Positions 1 to 12,577 of a stretch of DNA of 64,000 nucleotides are shown in pieces. The stretch is from the NCBI GenBank assembly GCA_016630905.1, contig WBMQ01000004.1, forward strand, positions 1,674,001-1,738,000, in the 5' to 3' direction. A program made the position numbers and the translations under genes. Each line of letters begins with the position of its first letter. Position 1 is the first letter of the stretch. This DNA is from Capillidium heterosporum. Its lineage: Eukaryota > Entomophthoromycota > Entomophthoromycetes > Entomophthorales > Capillidiaceae. The notes under the pieces are model-generated. The model was not told where the DNA came from. It saw nothing but the letters and a program-made list of their open reading frames with translations, and made no database searches.

Positions 1-381
1 AGGGATGGTAGTCTCGCCAATAAAGTCATCTTTAAATTTGTCGTCGTCGTAGACGGTCAAGTGAACTTCACTGTCATCCTTGATGTTGCTACAAAGGCTG
101 TTAGTTAAAAGTGACACGAGTTAACCTTACAATTCGAAAGTCTCCTCCCACTTGGCGTTGCTACCGGCACCTTTGATAGTCTTGGTACGTTCCTTGTGGT
201 GGTTAGCTTTTACGATGATGTAGGCGTCGTTGCTACCTATTGTATGAAGTTAGGTTCAAATTGTAAGGCATATGTGTGTAGATGGATTAAAGTGCTTACC
301 GACTAGCGACAGATCCTCGTTGGCTAGGCCACGGGCTTCGACGACAGTGATTCTCAATTTTCCAATATCCTTTCCAAACAT
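1..381 (-). CDS. C2-domain protein, 5' part only (runs off the window)
   Basis: Three exons read on the minus strand: 381-300, 236-131 and 88-1. The ATG at 381 begins MFGKDIGKLRITVVEARGL, the first beta strand of a C2 domain. Splicing continues through SNDAYIIVKANHHKERTKT and KWEETFEF to LTVYDDDKFKDDFIGETTIP, the usual Asp-rich calcium-binding loop region of C2 domains. Donors are GTAAGC and GTAAGG and acceptors are ATAG and TGTAG. C2 domains bind phospholipid, often with calcium; the rest of the protein lies outside the window, so its job (lipid kinase, synaptotagmin-like, or a small stand-alone C2 protein) cannot be told. The domain starting at residue 8 suggests a small C2 protein or one with an N-terminal C2. 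I am confident of the domain and less sure of the third acceptor, for which two AGs are possible. Confidence 0.85.
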
Positions 382-1779
382 CTTTTTGTATTTTATAAAC
401 GATCCAAGTATGACCCTACCTTTGACTTTTATATCAATTCCAAGGCTTTTGGTGATGTAAGCACTTGGATGTATCCCCTAAAACCTACTTTCAATAAAAA
501 CAAGTTGGATAGCGGGTTAATTTGTTGTATATTTGGTGTCATTGTTACAATACTGTAACTTTATAGCCAATCACTCCTCCATATCCCATTCTGGGGATAA
601 AGTAGACGTAACAGCCGCCTACCAAAGGCCCACTTTGTTTCTAGAACAAATCTAAATGAAACACTATAAGGCTATTGTAACTAAAATGAAGCCAAAAGTT
701 TGGAAAATGAGGTAAAAATCTATAGACAAGGCTGCAATAGCCATATTTTAAGCCTTCCTATCAAGTATACTTGTAATCCCATCAAATTTATAAAGCTACC
801 AACCTTCAATGTCCCTATTCCATTACTTTTGAAGCGCATATTTATAAAAACCTGTATAGGATTAGAATACGCCTCTTTTATTATTTATGAGATGTGAATA
901 CAGGATCAGGTAGTATTGATTGCTGGCTTGCAAAGATGAAGACGTTACTTTGGATACGATTTACTTTCTACTTTGTTCAATATTAAATAGGGAAAGGAAA
1001 AATGATCTATATAATAAAAGCTATGTAAATTTTTATAGACAAAGCATTTAATAGTGAACAAAGCACTGATAGTCTATACGTGTTGAAATATTAATTAGGA
1101 TTGATATATAGTAGATTTAATTAAAGATAGTTAATGTAGGTTTTAATCATATATATTATACCACTTATGCCTTTACATTGCAAAAGCCTTCCTGCCAAAG
1201 TGATACTGTTCTATTCAAATACTCATATTTCATCACAGCACAGCTCATCGATGCCATATAGAAAACTTTGAATCGGGCTAGGCAAAAGGTTTCAAGGCTT
1301 AAATTGTTTTTTCCGAAGCTTATTTTATTCAAGAGCTCTAAATAGAGAACGTTACGATAAAAACCCGATGAACCCCACCCCCTTTCGGCGACTAGTTACT
1401 TAGAACGAACACGCCTTGATCTCATACCTACCCACAAACTTTAATTCCAATACTGACCCCGTGCGACCTGCACATTTGTACCAAGAGCTCCTTTCAACAG
1501 ACTAAATTTGAATTTCACACTTTCCCAATTGGATAGAATCTTGAATGTGAGATCAGCTTACTTACAAATACCGTAGCTTATTAGAAAGCCTCAAAGCATT
1601 GTTTTGAAACCGGCCATAGGCTTAAATTTCGAGGCAATATAAAAAAGTTGTAAAGTACCTTTTCCAAGAGTCTCCACAAATCCATAAATTAGTCAATTTG
1701 CAAAGGCTAATTAGCAAGCTATTTTAACTACATACTTATCCAACTTGGGTTAGCAACAAAGTATTGAGACACTAGAGTT
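382..1779. other. AT-rich divergent intergenic region
   Basis: This holds the shared upstream region of the C2 gene (leftward) and the coiled-coil gene (rightward). Short ORFs here, such as 700-897, have no coding character. I see no RNA gene or repeat. Confidence 0.5.
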
Positions 1780-2942
1780 ATGCAGTCTATGAAACCAGCC
1801 AGCAGCAGTAACAGCAAATCGAGGGATCGCAGCAGCTCCTACTACAAGCCTACCGGCTACCTTCCTGGTGAAGAAAGCTCCGGCTTGAAGGGCGATGTAC
1901 CAGCTGGGATATCCAACAACCGAAAGAAACCGACTAAACCGCTGGTCGACTACATAAATCGTCCTACCGATCCTACTAACAACAAAGTACGTTATACGAG
2001 CCACTGCGACAGACCACAGACCGTGTACGACAACTCCAACTTTAGAAAAAGCTTAATTCAGCTGGACCACGTACCTTCCAGCAAAGTGGGGACGACAGTG
2101 CAGCCGGTACGGGTGCCCAAGTCGGTAGGACTGAGTCCCTTAGATGCCATAAGAGCCAAGGCCCAAGCCCACCTCAACGAGCCTATGCCAGTCAACGAAG
2201 GCAACAAAGAGAACCGAACCAGCAAAAACGGTATAGATTTTAGCTGGGCTAAAGATATTCATAAGATTAACTACGACCTAAATCAGCTGGAGGCCAGCTT
2301 GGGAGTAGACAAGCGCAAATCCATCGCCCACTTCTGCTCAACCAACCAGTCCGTTAACATCCAGCAGCTGCAGGCTAGCAAGCTGGGCCAGATGCGCAAC
2401 TACGAGCTGACCAATCGCGCCAAACCCAATCGCACCACCCTCTACATGATCCCCAACGGTTCTCAACCCAACTTCAACCGGACTTCTCAAATGCAACCTA
2501 CCATTTCCAACCCACCCGCACCTACCATCAAGACGGAGACCAAAAACTTCTACAAGTTACGGTCTAGAGCCCAATCCCAGCCTAGTCTACCCAATGCAGT
2601 TGACAGCAGTGAGGAGGACCTCCCCCTTTCAACTTTGACTCAGTCCAAGCCCAAGAACTCACCGGAAAGCGGCGACAAGCGTTCTAACAAGTACGACAGC
2701 GATGTTAGTACTGGGAATCCCAGCCCCAAGACCCCTGAGGACCTCAAGCTGCCACGAAACTGGATAGATACTAGTGGCAATGAGGGGTCTGTTAAGGAGC
2801 TTAAAGACTTACTGTACAAGGAGCAGCAGGTACTAACTTTAATTTTAAAATATTTACTCATTTTAAACTTTAGAAAAACAAGGTATTAGAGGATGAGGTT
2901 GCTTATTTACGTTCGTTACTAGCAGTCAACCGATTCAACTAA
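1780..2942 (+). CDS. Unknown low-complexity protein with C-terminal coiled coil
   Basis: Two exons, 1780-2829 and 2874-2942, separated by a 44-nt intron (donor GGTACTAA, acceptor TTTAG), give a 372-residue protein. Most of it is Ser/Asn/Pro/Lys-rich and probably disordered. It has SP/TP sites that proline-directed kinases could phosphorylate, for example around residues 300-315. The last 35 residues form a heptad-rich segment, KELKDLLYKEQQ then KNKVLEDEVAYLRSLLAV, that crosses the splice junction. That continuity supports the intron, because the unspliced frame ends in a hydrophobic nonsense tail. The C-terminal helix resembles a leucine zipper, but there is no basic DNA-binding region. A cytoskeletal or cell-cycle scaffold is possible but is only a guess. 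I do not recognise the family. Confidence 0.72.
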
Positions 2943-3608
2943 AATTTAGGCCTGACGACTGACAGCCATCCATTACCCACCTTTATTCAAACCTTACCTG
3001 AACCCCACCATCGACTAATTTTATTTCACCTAATTGCGTTACATCCCAACTATTTAACTGCACCACCCTCACAGCCTGAAGACTGCTGGTGTGTGTTTTG
3101 GAGGTACTTTCTACTGGAACTTTGAACTGCGTTAGCCAACTCCGATAAGTTTACTGTCCTGCTTAATTGCATTTGCTTTGATAAATATTTATATCCAATA
3201 GCCTACCTTCATTTCAATTTGAAATTTGTTTACTCTTAAATCAGAATATGTGTAGCTTGTTGATCTATTTTATATACCAATATAGTTTCTGGATAGCTGT
3301 ATAGTTGTATTTATGATACTTGACTTAAAGTTCGATTATTAAAGTGGAATATATACCTATAATTTGCTTTATATTTTGGAATATATATTTCATTGAATCA
3401 ATTTTTGAAATCCTAAAGTTTTTTACAGTACTATAATAAGCTCAACTTATTAATTTTAATGAATATGCTACTATTCTCAAACTGACTAAATACCACGGCA
3501 ACAATATCTAAAAGGCAATATATTGCTATAAACATTTAAATGGGATACAGTAGGAAAATATTAATATTTAATTCGCTAACAATATACCACTTCAACCCAT
3601 CTAGTTAG
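2943..3608. other. Convergent 3' intergenic region
   Basis: AT-rich stretch between two converging genes. It should hold both 3' UTRs and polyadenylation signals; no ORF of note. Confidence 0.5.
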
Positions 3609-5269
3609 TTAACTGGATAGGTACCCATTCTTTCGATGCTCATCCTCCTCTAAACATTCATCTTCCTCAGCGCAGGGTCTAGGGTTGTGTGCATGTGTAT
3701 GGACGTGTCCGCTACTATCCCTTAGGTCGAGGGAGGTATACCGTGCTAGTCCATCCAAAGCTGTATCATCCTTAGCAAAACGTCAATTCTAAAAAAGTTA
3801 AAAGCAATTACCTGATAGGTAGGGTAGTGTTTCGGTGAGGTAAATACACTCGGCTTCTTGGCGTTTTCTCGGTCGATCAGTTCGTTCACCTGGGCGGGTA
3901 AGAGCTTGGAATAACTTGACATACGTTTGGATGTAGGTCGAAGTGCGCCTTTGGTACGAACGGCTCGAACTTTGTTGGGAACGTCTATGTAGACGTCGGT
4001 TTCATCTACAATCTCTTCCTGGATCAACTCTTCAATCAGATCTTCTAGGGTGATGATGCCAACCGGTACCTTTGTTATGTTATCAACTACTACCGCCATA
4101 TGACCTAAAATATTAGGATGTCAGCTTTCAATGTAAAGTTACTTGTCCCTTCTTGGAATGAGTTCAATAGCTCAAAGAGAGAGGTAGATGAGTTGACCTT
4201 GGGTATGGAGTAGATTTTGACATTCTTGAGTGGAGTGGAAGCGTTGGGGTCGAGTAAAATCAATGACTTTGCTAAAATTAGACCGATGATATTGTCCCTC
4301 GTATGCTGGTAGACTGGGATACGAGAGTGCCCGGCCCTCTGGATATCGCGTAAAGTCACCCAGTCCAACGAACAGTCAAAGTCGATCATGAAGACATAAC
4401 GTTTGGGTGTCATGACGTCAAAGGCCGTCTTTTCACTAAGATCGAGAGCGCCTCTTATAATAGTTATCTCATCAAAAGTGAGAGAACCACCGTGCTTTGA
4501 GTCATGGACAGCGACCAACTCCTTCAACTCTAAACTTAAGTTTAGCGGTGTAGTTATAGGTAAATAGGTTACCAGCTCGACGGTATAAGACTCCATGATT
4601 TTCTCCAAGTAAGGTATCCAAAGCATAAGCAATTGGGTAAGCTATCGGGTACTATATAGAATTGTATTCAGCAAAAGACAAAAATTAAAAAGCTACCATA
4701 ACCCAAATAAGTACTCGAACCGGCCTAAATTATCTAATTAAAAAGAATGTTTTAAAATATAATATTACCAGGCAAACATGGCACCTATTCTTAAACCATG
4801 TTTGGCGCAGACGGCCTGAGGGATAACTTCACCAAATACGAGGATAAGTCCAGTCGATAATATGACGGCGAACAGTCCACCTCCAAATATGCCGTCGATT
4901 AGAATAGGTAAGGACATGTTAGTTAAAGTGTTGGCTAACATCATAGTAACCAATAGCAAATGCCCATTGCTTCTAATAGGTTGGATACGTAGAGCCCATC
5001 TGCGTTGTTGTGGGTCTCCTGAGTTTATTAGAATCTGTAGATTAACTTCATCTATGGACATTAGCCCTAAAGTCAACCCTAATTCCAAAACAGTATAAAT
5101 ATTATCATCAAATAGAATGAATAAATTTACCGGCTAGTAAGCCTCCTAGAAGGACTAGGAAGACGATGAGAAATATGTCAAAGTAGAAAGCCCCTTTCGT
5201 TACATGTCCTTTGATTAGGTTGTAATGGAGAAGTTGATTGTAGACTTGGGTCGTTAGATCGGAAAACAT
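3609..5269 (-). CDS. CNNM/Mam3-type membrane protein (DUF21 + CBS pair)
   Basis: Seven exons (5269-5131, 5078-4769, 4724-4697, 4651-4573, 4529-4143, 4104-3812, 3770-3609) join in frame to 465 residues. The N-terminal half is a DUF21 transmembrane domain. It has a hydrophobic segment near residues 28-47, then the hallmark [11 protein letters not shown], and [15 protein letters not shown], the conserved signature before the last membrane helix. The C-terminal half is a CBS-domain pair: [28 protein letters not shown] and FQEGTSHMAVV, ending in [21 protein letters not shown]. Yeast Mam3 sits in the vacuolar membrane and affects metal homeostasis; CNNM relatives act in magnesium transport or its regulation. 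The final exon uses an AAG acceptor that opens 53 codons of acidic, His-rich tail. A nearer TTTAG would stop almost at once, so the last junction is the least certain. Confidence 0.9.
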
Positions 5270-6388
5270 AAAGTGAAATGATCTGGAGTTCCAATCTCAA
5301 ATTTCTAAGTTTCAGCTTAGACACCCAACAATGCAACGATAGATTGAGCCAGATTGGGGTTATTATAGATCAAGCAAACGAATGCTTATTCTTGAAATTT
5401 CCATTTGCTTCAAATGATAAATAAACTTTCCTTTAAAGAACTGGGGTGCATTATTAAAAATTAGAACTTTCTAAAGACATACTCCAAAAAGGCTAGCTAT
5501 CATACACTATCTTGGCCTGAAGTTGTACCTATGGCTTATAAATGAGTACTATTTGATATGTCAAACTGATTATTATGTCAACATATATCAAGACTTATTG
5601 AAAACATACTGAATTCGGCTTACCCATCCCCTAAAATTGTGCCTTGTAATCTACTTCATAGACACAGTCATACTAAGCTTGGATTTAGCTAGGCATCTAA
5701 TGGACTTACTACAGGACCTGACTTCCAATACACGCACATCAAAATAGGATCCATGCTAAACTTATTGTGATGCTGTTTAGCTACCGTAAGTATAGGCATG
5801 TGCAATCTAGACGCCATCGTCCTATTTCCCAGTCTCTAAAAACATGGATGAGTAGGTACGTCTCCAGCTATCCTTAGCGTTTTATTTACTATTTAATGAT
5901 GAGAGATTTAACAGTGTCAAGCTCTTGTATTTGTTGCCATGTTTATATGTATCAACTCAAAAGCAGCTCACAATGAACGATAGAAACTCAATTAGATCAT
6001 ATATACCAACTTCTGTAACTATTTAGTTTAAAACTTTTACAGTGGGTGAATACTATCTAGATATTTTGACCATCCTTCGCTCTGCATCTAGTTCAAAGTG
6101 ATACAGTTACTTTTTGGATTGATAGATTAGAACTCCCAATATCATTATTGATGCTGATCATATTTTTATAGCAAGCATATATCTATAGTTTTGAAATGCA
6201 TTTTTATGTTAGTAAGGTAAAATGTATGAGAACCTTTGATCTAGGGCTCTTTGGAATAGTATTTGTTAGAAACTATTGATAGAAATGTAAAGAATCCAAG
6301 ACACAAGTATATCATCAATAAACCAATATTTCAGAGTATATATTTAAATATTAGGTAAAACTTTATTAGCAAAATATCAGATCACTCC
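5270..6388. other. Intergenic region between Mam3-like and chitin synthase genes
   Basis: AT-rich, with no ORF showing coding character. It should contain the Mam3-like promoter (right of 5269) and the chitin synthase 3' UTR. Confidence 0.5.
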
Positions 6389-9300
6389 TCAATTCAGCCC
6401 CAAGTTATCCAACTCGTCCTTCTCTCCACACATGTGGACTAGAAGTGGGGTAGGGTCCATAATCAAAGCGTTGATCGCGTTCGGTGCCAGATAACCCAAT
6501 TCGTCGAGGGCTTTGACCTGCTTATCCAGAGGTAACGGACGGTCCCCGTTGTTAGGGCTTATTAATAGAGCCAAAACTTTAGCCAACTGGACTCTACGAT
6601 CCCTTTCAAATTCAGACCACCGTTTCATAATGATATGTGAAGCGTCGAATTCACCCTCTTTACCACCGTGGTCGTCAGCACCACTTACTTCGCCTTCCAC
6701 CTTACGTGTCTCACCCCATGAGAAGTCATCAAAGTGCCAGTAGGCGTAGACTGGGAGCACGAAATTCCAAATGGGTAGCGAAAGTAAATATATGAACATC
6801 CAACCTACGTACACCATTTTTCTAGTCGTAAAAGTAATTAAAACAGCAGGTAGACCTAGGATAGCAACTAGTAATAGTAAAGGGATGATGGGGGCAGGCT
6901 TGACAATGAAGGAAATTACTAACAGATATAACGTGAAAGAAATAGCGGCCGGTAGAACTACCGTACCTACCAGCTCCATGAAGATGACGAACTGCATAGA
7001 GAAGCAGAAGGTACCGCACAAATCGCGAATCAGCACCAGCTCCAATAGATTATGGACGGTGGAGTTGATCCAGCGTCGGCGTTGGGATAAGAGGACTTTG
7101 AATTCGTCGGGGACTACCGTCTTACATACGGCTTGAGGTACGAAAACCATCTTACGCTTGGGGAAGGTTTTCAACATCAATGTCGTCAAGTACCGATCCT
7201 CACCTAGCAGTAACAAATTCTTCTTATGCAAGGTATCGACTACATTCTCCGAGTAATTTTCGACGATGTCGGCATTAGCTAAAATAGGAACCCAGTAGCC
7301 TTTGGTACCTTTGGGGGCCTTGATACGGTACATGCAGAAGCATCCGGGTAGGCAGGTTACACCACCGAATACTGATTCAAAAGCTTTACTCAGATGGTGG
7401 GAGATATAGTACTCAAAGACTTGGATCATGGTTACCCAACTGGCCGATTTATTGGCGATCTTTGTTTCACCACATAGACCCATGACGCTAGGGTCACGGA
7501 CCATAACGGCTACCATCTTGGTCAAGGAATCGTGGTAGACTTTGGTGTCGGCATCCACCATCAACACAATCTCGTAGGAGTCGGGTGGTACGCCGGTTAC
7601 ATTCCACATGGCGTTGAACATTTCAAAGTCCAACTCACTTAAACGTTCGTCGAACATTATACGCTGTAGGAAGGCCATTAATATAATTTGACCGTCCCGC
7701 TTGCCTCGGTTACCTGGCTTTGGCGATGAAGCCTCGGCTTGAGTGCCTACTTTAACTACTAGTACCATAGGTACGCGGACCTGTTGCTCGGCTGGGACAG
7801 TAGCGTTGTCGTACCGATAGTACCCAGCATAAACCTTGGCCCTATTATGCCGCTTGGAGCCAGAGGCCAATGCTACGTAGCTGAAACTTTGAACCATGTC
7901 GGGGTCAATGACAAAGTCCTGCATCATACTTAGGCAGAGGTCTGGCGTAGATCGATCGTTACCAGAGCCAGTGATGATACCATCGCATACGACGTATAAC
8001 AGCTTGTGACTATTGGGATAGTCGGTCAATGCTAGTGAGTCGAAAGTCGCTCTCAAGCCAGCTTCTCCTTCACTATAGCAGGTGACTAACATCAGTGTGT
8101 GGGCTAAGTTAAAGTTGAATGGCTTGAAAGATGGATCCGGAGGTAAAGGTGCCTTGTGGCGAAGCTGAGCCTAGAGTTAGAAGCGGATCTAATCCTTCGG
8201 TCTTCAAATCAGTGATGGAATTGGATCTTGAGTAACGTCTTGGTGTCGATGCCTTGGTGGAAAAAGTGTTGTCTGAAGTGTTATTCCTGGCATAGAAACT
8301 ACCGGCTCGGTTGTCCTTCTGTCTATCGCCACGTCTACATCCTGGTGCTTCACCCGGTAATGGTATCGAGAACCTGGAAGTCTGAGGTAAGAAGTAAGAT
8401 TTTCTAGTCGAACCACCGTCCTTTGTCAAGGTGTGGCTGGATTGAAGCATGGATGGTAAATCATAAGTAGAGAACCGAGCCTTGGTTTCGATCTGCAGGC
8501 TTGTGTCGTTGGCGTCGTACTGGTTGTTGCTCCAAGCTTCGATAGCCTCTAGTCTAGCTTTACGTCCTTCACTCGTTTCATCCTCCAAAGTTCCAAGTCG
8601 ATTACTCATAACCCAACCGAAGAAGAGCGCCATGAAGAACTTGACCAAAACTAAACTGATGATGACGATCAGACTTAGGTACAGGATGATGTTGCTCGAG
8701 ATACAACCTATAGGTTGGGTGTCGATGACACCGACTTTCAAGCTGGATTCCAAGCAGGGACCTAACAGAGGGTAGTCGTTGCTCAGCAGGTAACTAATAT
8801 CCTTGGTTCTCAATTTAAGCTTCAGGAATTCCTGCAGGTCGGCGCTCAGCTGGACTGAATCCAACAACCAATCCAATCGACTTATATCTAATACGTTGCC
8901 GTTGTAGACTAGATGACGATTCGACCTGTAGATCTCATCCCAGGTAAAGTACAGATCACCAATAGGTTTCAACTGGGTCGTCAATCGCTTGCGATTCATG
9001 CCTAAGTGACAGCCTTTGAAATCGGGATTGGAATTCTTCATCTCCAAATTAGCTGGTAAGGCCAGACAGGGATAGATAAATTTGGGTTGCACTGGGTTGA
9101 TGAAGACCTTCTGACAAACAGTGTAGTGGTCCTGGAATAGGAAACTTAGGTCTTTGCCACCGGCATTGAACAGCTCCCCGTTGCCCTGTCCGTTTATAGC
9201 GCCACCTTCCGGTAGTATGTCGACCTTGGGATGGGAGTACCTAGTCACGTTGTAAACTTGACCGTCGACGCTCACCATATTGTTGCTCAACCTCGTAGTT

Positions 9301-9953
9301 ATAGGCAGTCGGTACAGAGTAGATGCACTACATAGTATGTTTTGGAGACCAAAGGTCAAGAAGCCGACTGTGAAACACAGCAAGACGATTATGGTAACCA
9401 AGGTAATCTTCTCTCGAAAAGCTTGACGGATTTCAACGGTATGCTTTCCCATCATCTTCAGTAAGAATGTAGGTAGGTAGAAGGTGAACACCGAACTAGT
9501 CAACTCCCACAAACTGGGAAACTCTTTGGGTTCGGTAGGACTTGGGTGCAAGGTGGATTTTAACGAATAGTTGCGCTTGACCGACTCCTTCATGAAGTCC
9601 TTCTTCAGGCTGAACTTGCGACGATCAATAGTACGAGCCCGTTCCGGCTTCACCATTGAGCGCTGACGTCTGACATTGAGGTTTGTGGCGTCCTCCTTTA
9701 TCAGATTTTGGATTATGGTACCGCTAGGTACGATCTCCTTACGGCTCAATTTCTTCTTTATGGAGTTGAAGAAGGTCTCTTCGTTACCCGAGTTGGTGGT
9801 GTTGGAATTTGAGTTCGACGATGCCATAAGCGGGGTGGTGGATTGGGTAGATTGGTGGGAAGTCTGCATGACTATCAGATTTTGACTGGCTTCTTGGAGA
9901 TGTAGCGGGTCTTGGATCTCGACTAGATTGTAACTTGTGGAGGGTTCGACCAT
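6389..9953 (-). CDS. Chitin synthase, class IV/V type with cytochrome-b5-like domain (apparent frameshift)
   Basis: This polymerises UDP-N-acetylglucosamine into cell-wall chitin at the plasma membrane or in chitosomes. The N-terminal frame runs from the ATG at 9953. It has a basic, Ser-rich cytosolic region, a membrane helix ([20 protein letters not shown]), a cytochrome-b5-like segment ([14 protein letters not shown]) and a second membrane segment ([20 protein letters not shown]). The catalytic half has [45 protein letters not shown] (about 7201-7187) and [12 protein letters not shown] (about 7084), then a membrane cluster and [14 protein letters not shown]. These fit a Chs3/class IV-like enzyme of about 1160 residues. 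The frame changes near 8152: the N frame ends shortly after, while [19 protein letters not shown], contiguous with the catalytic domain, lies one base over. No GT donor of matching phase exists; a GC-AG intron at 8252-8171 is possible. A one-base indel is simpler. Confidence 0.93.
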
Positions 9954-11499
9954 ATGGACTTCAATGTACTCATCTATAATTTTTATTAATGTTAATAGTT
10001 ATTTTTGTTTCTTTGGTTACCTTTGCTCTGTTCGTGTTTATGTAATCCCTCATGGTGGTTATCCATATTTTAAAAGAAATATGAGATATAGAAATGTATT
10101 GTTGGGAAAATTGGGATGCTCGATATGCTGGTATTATTTAACTAACCTTTTCGAAGGTGATGAAATAGGTGCTGATCTAGTTCTAAGTCTAATAAATCGT
10201 ACTTTTGATGGATGTGGTGGTCGTCGCTTAGACTGATAAAAGGTGTAGAAAGGAAGAGAGGTGATAAAGCTAAAGAAGCAAGTCGAGATCAAATGAGTTG
10301 CCAACTTCGTTACTGAAGTAGTTGTTGGTATTTGATGGTGGTTGTAGGTTAACCGATTTATTTGTTCATATGTAGGGTCCAGCCGACTCTATTTTAAAAT
10401 GTTGGAGCGTTAAATACTTTCTATTTTTGCACATAGTTTACTATTGTTAACTTCATCGCCATCAAATTTTAAATTTTAACTGCTTAGGTGGACCATTAGA
10501 TTGGGATTATTGCGTAATATTTTTTATAAAGTATATCAAGCTTTCTATTTAATGAGCTAATTTTATAACATATATTTAACGTCAAGTTTCATCGGTTATA
10601 GCTTCTCACCAAAAGGTGTTACGTTGTTGAATTTTTCTAAAGTAGGCTGGGGTTGAAAGTAAAGGTTAACCGAAAGTTGTTAAAACTGGGTTTGCCTACA
10701 TAACTTTACCGTTCGTTAACTACAAACTGAAAATTTACTATCAGGTACCAAAGTTTAGCTAACTAAGCTACTTTACGTTGTCATTTTGAGATCTATCTGT
10801 CCGTTAGGCTTACCTATGTTTAACTTTATTTAGTTAATTTTTTCACTTTTAAGTAGAACTTTTGATAAGATTTGATGAAATGTTGGTTATCCATGTAGAT
10901 TGGAGCTGGGTGGGTTTGTATTGCTAATTTTCAAACTAGAGCTAAGATAAAGGAGTCAATCATATGTTACTTTTTTATTGATAATTCGTTAACAAATATA
11001 ATGTTTTATAAAGCTTTGATTTCAAGTGTATAGCGTTCAATGTAGGATTTACTCTCACTTGTTTGCCTGTAACGCCCTCCAACTTGGTGGACTGTATGGC
11101 ATTTCAATACACTTGCAAAAAATCTAAAAACTATATAAAGATATAAAAAGGAACACGAAAGCAGATACTACATACTATAACTTGACTTTATTTTTGATGT
11201 TTAGTACTAATACTGCAGTGCGATAAAGCTGCTGGTTACACGCCTCTCAATACCTTATAGGAGAATAGCACAAAGATATACGAGAATATAGTAACATTAT
11301 TGAAAAGTAAATGATTTAAATATGAAATATACATCAGAAATATAGAAACTATAATATGAAGTTACTTGTAAAGCTATTTTAATCGCTATAATCACCGAAA
11401 CATTCGCCACTATAAGGCTTAAACCTACTATTGTAGTAGATTACTAGACGGATTTTCAGGGTAGTAATCCAATGTTTGAGGATGATACCACATATAAAA
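9954..11499. other. Intergenic region upstream of chitin synthase
   Basis: About 1.5 kb of AT-rich DNA. It should contain the chitin synthase promoter; ORF 9937-10236 overlaps the chitin synthase start and lacks coding character. No other element was recognised. Confidence 0.5.
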
Positions 11500-12577
11500 T
11501 TCTTTGAACCACATCTACTTTTTTCATCCTCTTTGACTGGATTGAAGGAGATCTCTTCAAAGTGGTTTCAAGGGTAATTGATCTTGAGCAATTTAAGTTT
11601 GTGGTAATGCTTGCTACCTTTGAGTGTAGGGAATCTCAAATTATCGGAGATCAGCATCAAATGAATGAGTTCTGGAAAGTAGAAATATTTGAACTCTTTG
11701 AAGAAATGGCAGGCCTCGACGTAGATGGTGAGATACTTCAACAATTTGAACATTTTGAGTATGGAGCTATCCGTAGGTTTATCTAAGTGCTTCAAGTTTG
11801 GGTTGGTATGGTTGAAGTAATATTTGAGCTGGAGCCTACTTAATCCGACTATTCAAAAGGTAAGATATTTTAAATAGGAAAGAGATGATAAGATAAAAAC
11901 TCGAGTACTGATTTGAAGATTTTCAACTTTAACAGATCTTTTATGTCTTGTAAAAAATTAAAATTCTCCATTCCTCTTACAAAGCTAACATATTCTTTGA
12001 AATCTAGATCTGTGATATCTTCTAAAACCTTCCTATCTTCACTACATTTTCATCTTCATTCTTTCCTTGCGTAAAGTTTGCTTCTGCATGCTTATACCTT
12101 AATTCTTGCTGAAAGTATATCCTTTTCCTCATTCACCTAAATCGACCTTAATATTTGAAAATCTTAGACTGATGAAAGTTGGACTGAAATTGGACACATT
12201 CTCTATAAAGTACTTTCAAAAGTTGTAAGTGATAGAAACTTTGGTGACACGCATTTGAAAATAACGAAATTTGCCCTAGTTGAGAAATATGATAAGTAGA
12301 GCTCTTTCACCTAACTTTATGGACTTTAACCTACAAAAGTACTTACCCAGATCTACTGCCACACTAGCTAAAAATTGAAGTGACCTAACATTAGGTTGAA
12401 ATTGGTAATCGACTGGATAATCGATTGATACTCTACGAACTTGCTTGAGTCTTCAGAAACTATACTTGCCAATAACGTGTTTCACTTTTTGTCGACTTTA
12501 TGGAGGATTAAACGCTTATTAAAGTCCAAAAACCGAATTATATCTAGTAGTACAAGGTCTGGAAGCCTGCTTGACAT
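11500..12577 (-). pseudogene. Decayed F-box/leucine-rich-repeat (RNI-like) gene
   Basis: Reading leftward from the ATG at 12577 gives MSSRLPDLVLLDIIRFLDF, an F-box-like start, then a stop after about 28 codons. Further fragments lie in shifting frames: RSLQFLASVAVDLGKYFC with RLKSIKLGERAL (about 12370-12290), DLDFKEYVSFVRGMENFNFL with DLLKLKIFKS (about 12020-11890), and NPNLKHLDKPTDSSILKMFK, FKLLKYLTIYVEAC and FPELIHLMLISDN (about 11805-11640). The Leu/Ile spacing and the F-box start match the ribonuclease-inhibitor-like (RNI) F-box proteins that I recall being expanded in Conidiobolus-type fungi. Such proteins serve as substrate receptors of SCF ubiquitin ligases. At least three frame changes plus stops, not all explained by short introns, point to a dead copy. 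A multi-intron live gene is less likely. Confidence 0.55.

Noticed and set aside
3776-3790. TTTAG acceptor ending the Mam3-like protein at once
   Set aside because: It would stop after one codon, whereas the AAG acceptor 15 nt further opens 53 clean codons of acidic, His-rich tail.
6513-7136. Plus-strand ORFs opposite the chitin synthase catalytic domain
   Set aside because: Shadows of the conserved minus-strand frame.
9937-10236. Plus-strand ORF overlapping the chitin synthase start
   Set aside because: No recognisable domain, AT-driven composition, and it occupies the chitin synthase promoter region.
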